Shown: positions 54,934 to 64,000 of the stretch, piece after piece | Position numbering within the stretch: position 1 is the stretch's first letter | Layout: each line of letters starts with the position of its first letter | DNA from: Sitta carolinensis | Taxonomy: Eukaryota; Chordata; Aves; Passeriformes; Sittidae | Assembly (NCBI GenBank): GCA_032173965.1 | Contig: CM063294.1 | Span: 6,866,452-6,930,451 of the forward strand | Reading direction: 5' to 3' | Length of the DNA: 64,000 nucleotides | Translations under genes and position numbers: made by a program | Notes under the pieces: generated by a model | Seen by the model: only the letters and a program-made list of their open reading frames with translations | Databases searched by the model: none | Told to the model about the DNA's origin: nothing

Positions 54934-54968
<35 letters not shown>
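54934..54968. repeat. Poly(T) tract, 35 bases
   Basis: Uninterrupted T35 in intron 3. No retroposed gene body was recognised on either side. Confidence 0.85.
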
Positions 54969-54971
<3 letters not shown>

Positions 54972-57900
54972 TTAGCATTTAAGAGCATGAATGAAATGTG
55001 AGAATATAAATAGGAATGCCAGTATTCCGATTTGATGCTTTCCTGTCCTGTATCTTCTGTTATTGATGGTCATTCACTGACAGTATGTCTGTCTGCAATA
55101 CTGCTCTTGATCCAAATACAAGTTTAAATCCTCAGTGTATTTACGCTTCCAGCAGCTAAAATGTTTGCAGGCAACCACTGCACAGAGATAATGTGCAGGA
55201 ATACAAGTTATTCATGAATATGGTAATACTAACGAAACTGTTTGATTCTTTTTTTATTCATATGGGAAATTATGCATAAAGATTAACTTTGTCTTATATT
55301 TGCTGATCTTCTGTTCATTGTATGAAATAAAGAAGAGTGGAAAGGTGAGGTGAGGGAAAGAGGAGACTTCTTTAAACATGGGGGTAATGATCCATTTTCC
55401 AATGCCTGAATTTTTGCTCTGGACAGAACAAAAAAACTATTACATTTAAATCTAGGCAAACAATAGAATAGTAAAGCTACAAAATCGATATTATTCCCAG
55501 AAAATCTGTTTGCTCTTTTATAGTCTAGGGTTTTTCTTGCGACTTTGTCAACACCAGTACAGTTCTATACAACATTTCATGTCCAGGGCAGCGAAGGAAT
55601 GTCTTTATTTCTGTGGGAGAAAGGTGTCTACGTGCCTGTGCTGCAAATGGTCTGCACCTTTGTAGTTTGTGTCTGTGTAACGGTTTATACAGACCCCATC
55701 ATCAGGAGCTTCGGGCTTGGAGTTCTCTCAGCTCATTAGAATTAGTCCCTACTGCAAAGCTGTGAAAAGGAATTTGCTTCCATTTCCTCTTCAAACTTCT
55801 ACTGTTTCTAACAATCCCGTCCTGTGAATTTAAAAGGATGCTAAACATTAACAAATTTAAATAACTTTTCTTCTATTCCTCTACTTCTTTTGTGGACCTC
55901 TTTTCCTGGAGACAATATATTTACATGTTTTTGGTATTTATCCTTAGAATAGAGGGGAATGCCCGTATTTAATGTGAGTTTAACAGACTTTTTTCTTGTA
56001 GTATTCCTATTAGATGAGAATGTTCTTAATCTCAAAGTATAAAGGGTCTTAGGTTACTTTAGGGACTTCTTGTACCTGCACGTCTCTTTTGAATTACTCT
56101 TTCATTTGGATTTTGAAAACAGATGCCTCTCTCCTTTCTAAGGAATAAATAGCAGTTTAAGTGATAGGTTTTGATTTTTTCCTATCTTATCAATCTCACT
56201 TTGAAATATGTAGTTTAAAACATCTTTGGGTTTTTTAAATTATCATTAAAAATAAAAACTTAAATTCAAAAGCTTGTGAGAGCTTTATAAAAATTTCCAA
56301 GGAGTTCTGTTTTGACCATCAGAAACTCCAGTCACATCTGAAAACTAGGGCTAACAGATGACAAATAATTTTTAGTCCGAACACCAGCTCTTTCTGGAAC
56401 ACAGTGTGTTTGATTTTAAACTCCAGCCTGGTGACTTGGCTTTTCTTTCAGCAATGCCAGTGTTCCAAATTTACAGCTTTATGTAATTCACTTCTATGCA
56501 ACGAACCATGTATGTTTAGGGTTTTTCCTCCTCTTCTTTTCCTCTTTTACTGAGGTGTAAAAAGGAAAGCATGTTCTATGTATTTATGCAGTATATTAAT
56601 ACATGTAGGTTATTCCTTGGAATAGGAATAAAATGCAACATTCCAAGGATAATAGAGAAACAGTTGCTACAAATCATTCTTGATGATGTGATATATTAGT
56701 ATAGTGAAGACTAACAAATTTTCCTGCTGAAGCTTTTCTGATAGCTGGTTACGAATCAAATCCTGCAGAATGGTGATGAAGCACAACAGTGAAATCCTTC
56801 AGATGTAGGTGGAATGTTCTTGCAAGCAGAATCTCATCCTGAGCCTGGGGAGAGGTTTCAGATTGTTAAAACTGATCAGCTTGCAGAACAGCTACCAGGT
56901 GACTATATTTGCTAGTAAAGCAGTTGGGAAGTTTCCCTGCTGGAGTGCCTGCAGAGTGGCTGCTGTGAGCCCTGCCAGAGGTGCTGGGGTCCCAGGCACA
57001 GCAAGGGGAGGGCACTGACCTTCCCAGGGCAGGCAGGAGTGCTGAGGGCACAGCAATGCCTCTCGTGGTTTGGGCTGGCAAGGAAGACGTGCAGGAACTC
57101 TTCACAACGTGTGTTCCCCTGATCCATTGGAACTTGAAGAGGCATTTTGAAACCGGTGTGCATGGGCTCTTCTGGGGAGGGATGAGGCAAAAAATAAAGA
57201 GTGTTTCCACCCTGAAATGCACATTTCTATAAAAAGCCGGTTTATACTGATTCATCTGAGTGCACACTGTTCTGCAGAAGAGGCAGGGTCACTTAGTTTC
57301 AAGGTGCTGTGTCATTGCTTACAGAACTCTGCTGAAATCGCCATAGTTCTCACAGGCCCTCCCTAGTTCAAGGGTGGACATTGTAATTTTAAAGACAATA
57401 ATTGCAGCAACACAATTTCAGTAATTTCTTACTGTGGTGTTCAGTTTGAGAAACTGCAGAATAGGAAGAAATAATTTTTGTGTTTTCTGTGAAGATCTAT
57501 ATAATGTTCATGTGTCCAATATTCTTTTAAATGAAAATGTTTGTAAAATACACTTGTGGCATATGTTTTTAAAGTAGTTCATCTGGAAGATAGTTTTTTT
57601 CTTTTCCAACTGTAATAAAAATACTTTTAAGAGTGGATACTACTTTACAATGTAAAATAGGGAATAAGAACTAATATTGCCATTTATGCAAGTCTTTCTC
57701 CACAGGATTGTCTCAGTGTATTTTTTTCTATTATTTGTAGAGGTTTTTTAGCATTTGCTAAATATAATGATCATTTGCATCTGTATAACAGGCTTTACAA
57801 AGATAGAACCTTTGTAAATGTGTTATTCTTTAAAGCACCAAGAGGTCAAAACACCTTGGAAGCACTATACAGTGGTGGCCTGCATCAAGACAATGCAAGG

Positions 57901-58445
57901 CTCATGCTTCATCTGGAAAATTAAGACTAAGAGTGTATAGCCCAGGAACCTCAAAAATTCCCATTGGTTTCACTGCCCAGGGGAAAGCTAACAGACTTTG
58001 AGGAGATTTTAATTTAAGGAAGTCTTTGAGTGGTGACTGCAACTTCAGAGATAGAAGGCTTGATCCAGAGCTCTATTGAATACAGTGGAGACCTTGAAAT
58101 TAAATTTAGATCTGTGCATGTTCCCATTTCCTAGAACTCCCAGGCTTGTTAAGTGCTACAGAAATTGCAGGCTGTTAAATGTCTACAATTTTTTAAATTT
58201 TATTTTTAAATATTGAAATGAGAACTTCCAAGTCATTCATAAAATGTAAATGCCTCATCTTTGGCTGTTACTAAGTGCATACAAGATGTTCGGTACTGCA
58301 AAAATAAATCTACTTATGGAAATTCTGAACAGACACGTTTGCCTTTAGGAACAGTTACAAGGAATACATGGGATTTGCATTTTCTTATTTTTTTTGCTTT
58401 TATATGCCATCTGTTTCAATGCAAACTCCATTTGTTTTTTTTTAA

Positions 58446-58679
<234 letters not shown>

Positions 58680-58753
58680 TGAGCCATTTCTAACTCTTCT
58701 GTCTCTCAATTTAAAACCATGATTAAAAAGCTAAAAATAAACACCATTCCTTG

Positions 58754-58777
58754 TTTTTTTTTTTTTTTTTTTTTTTT
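58754..58777. repeat. Poly(T) tract, 24 bases
   Basis: Uninterrupted T24 beginning about 80 bp downstream of the exon 4 donor. Confidence 0.85.
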
Positions 58778-60481
58778 AATACCTTTCTTGTTATTGCTGT
58801 GTTCTGCATAACTGATGAAATTCCAGGAAAAAAATATTCTAAGGATTTTTTTTTAATACAAGGTTTTGAGATAAACTGCCATTTTTAGTACAGTTCAGAG
58901 ACTTGTATTAAGAACAGATAAGACTGTAAATATTATTTGAAATACTCATTCTGGATTAAAAGCCTGGTTTAGAACTGCTTCTTCAAAGGAATTGAAATAC
59001 GAAATACAAAATGAGGATTAGAGGAAAAAACAGGAAATGTATATGACAGCTGAACTGACAGTTTAACTAATATGTTTTAAAAATATTTTTGATTGAATAT
59101 TAGATTGGTTTATATGCTACCCACATGAATCAGCTTTCTGATTCTCACTAAGATGAGGTATGACTTGAAGTGTTTTACAGCCTGTTGTTGTTCTGTATGC
59201 CTGCATGGAGAGGGGTGACTGGAGAAATCAACAAAAGGGCTTCACTCTTGCGAAGTTGTTAAAACTTGGGAAATTGTCTGTTTAGTGATGTTAACAGGAT
59301 AAATAACTGCTGGGAAATGGATGTAAAACTCGAGCTGCAGGTGACTGACAGTGTGTGTGGGTAGGTAACGAAGCAGCAGGACAGCGTTGGCTGCAGCAAA
59401 TGCTGCAGAGCTGCTGTTGCATTTAGCAGTTTGCTGTGCCCAATTGTCTTTGCTGTAGGAGCAGCTCAGGCTCTGGCACTATGGCTGGGGGCAAATCTGG
59501 AGTTTTTGTGATTGTTCAATGAACCAACAGATACTTGATTCCTTGAAATGCACTTGTAGTCTAAAGTGAAATGTGAACCAAGGACATAACACAGACAAAA
59601 ATGTGTGAGAGCAACATGGAGTGAGAGTGAGCATAACGATGGTTTTGTGTAATTTTCAGTTTAAGATTCTGGAATCGTAATCTCTATTATTATCTTCTAG
59701 AATAAATTGGAAATAAATATCTAATTTAATGTCTTCAATAATGCTTACTTTTTTTTGCTATTTGTGGCATTCTTTATTCTGACTACTTAACCATCTGTAA
59801 TAATTTCTACTATTTTAAAAGGTTGGTAAACAGTAAGTAGAGCTCACAAAAAGTTGTCCATAGAAGAATCAAGTAGAAGTTTTGTTTTCTGGAAGTTTCT
59901 TTTTGATGTTTCTTTGTTTTTCAAAAACTTATAACCTTTCATGAAATATATTTGTATAAGGTTTTGAGAGTTTTGTTCGTGTCTTACTTTTTGAGCTGAA
60001 CCAGTGTTGGTAATGCTTCATTGTTTCGGGTGAAGCCTTTCCTCCTCTTCATTCAGCATAAATAGCAAATCAGTTTTACTGTCTTTGATGAGATGCAATA
60101 AAGTGAAATTGTGTCTCTTTTTTTACTTAAAGCTGTTTAATGTAATTAGAGGAATCATTATTAATGCTTTGAGCCTTTATTTCCTAGAGTTATTTTCTTC
60201 AATACTTGCAATCTCTATGTTATCCAAAATGGAATTTTGTTCTATTGTAGGACTTGTGCACAGCCCAGAGTTAAGGGTATTTAGACAGCTTTTTTTCCTA
60301 ATCAAGAAATTTCACTTTAGGAAGTAACTTTCTAGTGTTCTGGTATTCCTAGCAATCTCACATTTGAGATTATCAATTCTTACATCTCTTAAGACTCTGC
60401 TTAGTGTATTTAAAGTGTTCTCTTTGCCCTGTGAGCTGGCACGAGCTGAATGATGGATGTGAATTCTGCTGTTGTGCCGTG

Positions 60482-60890
60482 CTGCAGTGGGCTGGGGCTG
60501 AGGACAGGGTCACTGTCACCTGAGCTGCAGAGGGCAGGGTCACTGTCACTGTCCCCTGAGCTGCAGTGGGCTGTGGCTGAGGGCAGGGTCACTGTCACTG
60601 TCCCCTGAGCTGCAGTGGGCTGTGGCTGAGGGCAGGGTCACTGTCACTGTCCCCTGGGCTGCAGTGGGTGTGCTGAGGCAGGGTCACTGTCACTGTCCCC
60701 TGAGCTGCAGTGGACAGGGTCACTGTCACTGTCCCCTGGGCTGCAGTGGGCTGTGGCTGAGGGCAGGGTCACTGTCACTGTCCCCTGAGCTGCAGTGGGC
60801 TGTGGCTGAGGGCAGGGTCACTGTCACTGTCCCCTGAGCTGCAGTGGGCTGTGGCTGAGGGCAGGGTCACTGTCACTGTCCCCTGTGCTG
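60482..60890. repeat. 49-bp minisatellite in intron 4
   Basis: A unit containing GAGCTGCAGTGGGCTGTGGC, then TGAGGGCAGGGTCACTGTCACTGTCCCCT, repeats about nine times. GTCCCC starts at 60551, 60600, 60649, then after two shortened units at 60780 and 60829, so the main period is 49 bp. The shortened copies have internal deletions in the GTGGCTGAGGG part. It keeps some frames open but is not coding. Confidence 0.93.
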
Positions 60891-62557
60891 CCCAAGCCAG
60901 CACCAAGCTCAGGGATTGCAAATGCCTTCACTGCTGTGTACCTGTTCAGCACAGAGGTGAAGGATGCTGCTGGTTCTTGGTGCTCTGGGGTAGGGGCTGT
61001 GGAACATGACAGACGTCATGACATGGTTAGAAAACCCCTTAAATATCCAAATTCTTAATGAACCACAGACAAACCTTGTGAAATGTAGTATTGATTTCTC
61101 CTCTGCAGGCTCAGCTCAGTTGGTCAAAGTTTTTCTTTGACTTAAAACATCTTTCAGCCCCTGGGATGGATAGGGAAGATGGACCAGGGCTAGCACAACA
61201 GGGTGCTGTGACTGGCCATATTCTGCTTTTGCCTTCCTGGGACCAAATGGCAATCAATTATCTCATTCTAATATTAAGGTTTTAGTTTTATAGCTTTAAG
61301 TAGCTTTATCTATCTATTTCCTCTAAATTCAACTCAGAGCTATTTTTATTCCAAGTGTCCACAGTACTGATATATTTAATTCTTCCTTGTTAGTAATTTC
61401 CACATCTTAAAAATGCCTGCTTAGTTGTATTTCTCACATATCTAAAACCCACTGCACACTATTAGTCTGAAAATCAGTACTGTTGTTGCTGCATTAATTT
61501 ACTTTTGCTTGTACTTGCAGTGTCATAGTCTTACTTTGGGATTTTTCTGAACTGAGATTCCTTTAAGTATCAGTCTGAATTCTTTTCACCTCCCCATACA
61601 TCTATTTATAAACATCATCACATGCACACACATAAATGTTGCTGTGAATTCAGTTGCATTTCCCTTGATTGCTGTAACCAAATTCATTGAACTGCACATG
61701 CTCTTAGTATAAATGTAACCATCCCTATAGTTAAATTCCTATTTCATACACCAAACAGTCATCCCTTAACATTGTTCTCTTGGTTTTTGTGAGCAGAACC
61801 ATACATGGTGTGCCTGTCACACCTGGTTAGATTTGACTGTGGGAAGTTAAATTTCAGCAAGGACTAGGAGGCAGTTTTGTGAGCACCTGGGTTATCCTGT
61901 CTCTGAAAGAGGGGAGAGAAGGAGGGGGAAAAAGAGAAATGGCTAATAATGAATGGGGACATCCAAATGGGTGGTGTGTTGTCCTCATAGCCTGCCTTCT
62001 TCACTGTGACAGGGTATTAGTTAAGGGCATAACTAAATTCTTGGCTTTTTTTTACAGAGACCATGACATGCTGGTTGCTTCTAAGTTAAGAACTTTTATT
62101 TCTGAGGGATAACTACCAGCTCTTTATGTTTAGGGAAAATGTTTTCTTTTGTATTTTTTCGTATTCCATCTGTCAAGAAAATTATTAATTGCTGCCATGA
62201 CCAGGATGTTCAATAGATAATATACTTAAATCACCTAAATGGTAGAAAATTGTAAACATGTACTCTTAAATGGAGTCATTACAGGGAAAATTACTATGTT
62301 GGAAGTTAAGATGACTTGCAGGAGCATATCAGTGATTTGATAACATTTAGAACAGTAAATTTAGACATTCAAATCTAGGATAGCAAATAGTTTACAGCAG
62401 GTTGAGTAAAGCTTGAATAAGATATGCAATCAGAACTGAGGCAAAGATATGGCTTTAACTAAACTTCTCTGTGTCAAAATATCTGGTTTATATAATACAC
62501 CTAGCAGAAATGGATGCTGCAGTAGATGAGATTTGTTATTGCTTAGATTTATTTTTG

Positions 62558-62588
62558 TATATATACGTATTATATATATATATATATA
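62558..62588. repeat. (TA)n microsatellite
   Basis: TATATATACGTAT followed by nine TA units. Confidence 0.85.
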
Positions 62589-63834
62589 AAATTTCCCCTG
62601 ACTTTTGACACAAACCAGTTCTAAAATGTGGATGGAAAGTTCATCTGTCTTCTGCTTTCTTCTGTGTAAGCCTGGGGAAGAATCACTTCTCTGATTTTTG
62701 CAGACTCTGAAAGCACCAATTTTTTGGAATTTTTTTCCCAGGATGGAATGCAACATTTGAGAACGGTGACAAGTAAGATCCTTCTGTTTGCCAATTAGAA
62801 TTACTTTCTGCATAACTACATTATGGTGTCTTTCTGGAACTTAGCTTTTTGTGGTACAGGGTCTTGCAATGCCATGTGCCAGAGTAAGGGGACAGGTTTC
62901 ATTTAGAATGCAAGGAGGAAATGTAGTTGAAGAAGTGGCTGAAGACCAAGATGTTCTGTGGGGGTTTGCACCATTAGCAGGCTGTTTACAGAGATCCTGA
63001 CTCTTGCATACACTTCCCCCAACATTCCTCACAAGGGAGCTCTGTGCCAGTGGGTAGAGAACTGATAATTACATGACCAAGAGCATTGTATGCTTTTGTA
63101 TCTCTGCTGTAGGATGGTTTTATGCTTTTTGTAAATGAATTTGTGGGTGTTTTTTACAGAAAAATAGAATATATGCAGGACTCCTGATACGAAGCATGTT
63201 CTGTGAGGTAATGACATTCCCATCCTATTTAGCCAAAAGGAAAACAAAAGGAGGCAGAACAGAGGATTTTTTTTTTCAGAAATTAAAGACTTTCCTCATT
63301 TGAAAGCCCAACAGTTTTACTTGCCAAGATTCATCTAATGCATTACCAGATATGAGTCTCCAACTCAGCCCGCAATAATTTCTATTTGACTGATGGAACA
63401 CAGTAATCTCCCACAAATGAGAGAATTATGTGTATGATGGCCTTGCTTTGTTCTCCATTTCCTGCTACCACCATTGAGTCACATGAATCTTAAACAGTCC
63501 TGGATGACTGTATTTTGTGTTGTCTCAGCTGTGCCTTCTGCTGTCTGCTCACTCAGTTTCAGCTGCTTGGAAATTTTCACTTCTGCAAGTAAAATGGGTT
63601 CTCCCACATTTTGCTCTGGTAAACCAGCACTGGGCATTTTTGTTGTATTATTAGACTTGTTCAGCAGTTTAACTTCTCACAGGCAGCTTATTGTCTATGA
63701 AATCCTAAGGACAATTTTAAAAGCAATTGCTTGGCAAATATATTTAGTTTTCAGACCATATTGAGAGGCTGAGTGTTCACACCAGCTACCCTTCAGTAAT
63801 GCATTTGATCTTTATTTTGCAACTATTTTCTTTT

Positions 63835-64000
63835 TTCCTTGGTTTTTTTTGTTTGATTTTTTTTTTTGTTTTGTTTTATTTTGCTTGTTTGTTTTTGTGG
63901 GGGGGTTGGTTTGGGTTTTTTTTTTTTGGTGTATTTGGTGGGGTTGGTTTGGGTTTTTTATTTTGTTTTTTAAGTTGGTTTGGTTTTGTTTTTTTTTAAA
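63835..64000. repeat. T/G-rich low-complexity sequence at window end
   Basis: About 165 bp of T runs with GGTTT, GGGTTTT and TTTTG words and a G7 run near 63900. The tract continues to the window edge, so its full extent is unknown. Confidence 0.85.

Noticed and set aside
62040..62112. TTTACAG/AGACCATGAC as a possible acceptor for the next GABRB2 exon
   Set aside because: The translation does not match the expected ITTTAACMMDLRRYPLDE segment in any frame, so this is a chance acceptor-like sequence.

Overview
This window is vertebrate nuclear DNA, most likely avian. It holds the 5' part of one multi-exon gene on the + strand: GABRB2, the GABA-A receptor beta-2 subunit. Four coding exons were read directly: 10254-10330, 10457-10548, 11532-11599 and 58452-58672. 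All have GT-AG boundaries. The last three are 92, 68 and 221 bp, the sizes expected for beta-subunit genes. Spliced, they give about 152 codons: signal peptide, the start of the extracellular ligand-binding domain, two N-glycosylation sequons and the loop A tyrosine. The beta-2 assignment, rather than beta-1 or beta-3, rests on the signal-peptide sequence and on residues such as [17 protein letters not shown]. The bird-like origin rests on a recognisable 3' end of a CR1 LINE at about 31.1-31.39 kb, a few weaker CR1-like scraps, and otherwise low repeat content.

Layout: 1-8.1 kb is AT-rich upstream DNA with no recognisable gene. A CpG-island-like promoter region covers about 8.15-9.6 kb and is interrupted by a 54-base T tract. 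It ends with a good splice donor at 9308/9309 that probably closes a non-coding first exon. The translation-start exon follows, with an NRF1-type palindrome and a short upstream ORF just before the ATG. Introns 1 (126 bp) and 2 (983 bp) are short. Intron 3 is about 46.9 kb and makes up most of the window. Intron 4 starts at 58673 and runs off the end; the next coding exon was not found.

The most distinctive non-coding structures are tandem repeats: (i) a 33-copy, 30-bp minisatellite at 22594-23594 with 240-bp higher-order periodicity, followed directly by (ii) a CA-rich compound repeat with a 94-bp period at about 23640-24295; (iii) G+C-rich tandem arrays on both sides of exon 3; (iv) a 49-bp minisatellite in intron 4 at about 60482-60890. 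A solo-LTR-like block lies at about 44.07-44.64 kb. The long open frames over the minisatellites are by-products of a repeat unit divisible by three, not genes. I found no convincing second protein-coding gene, tRNA, rRNA, CRISPR array or novel multi-gene system. The observations worth following concern regulation of the GABRB2 5' end and the intronic repeat arrays.
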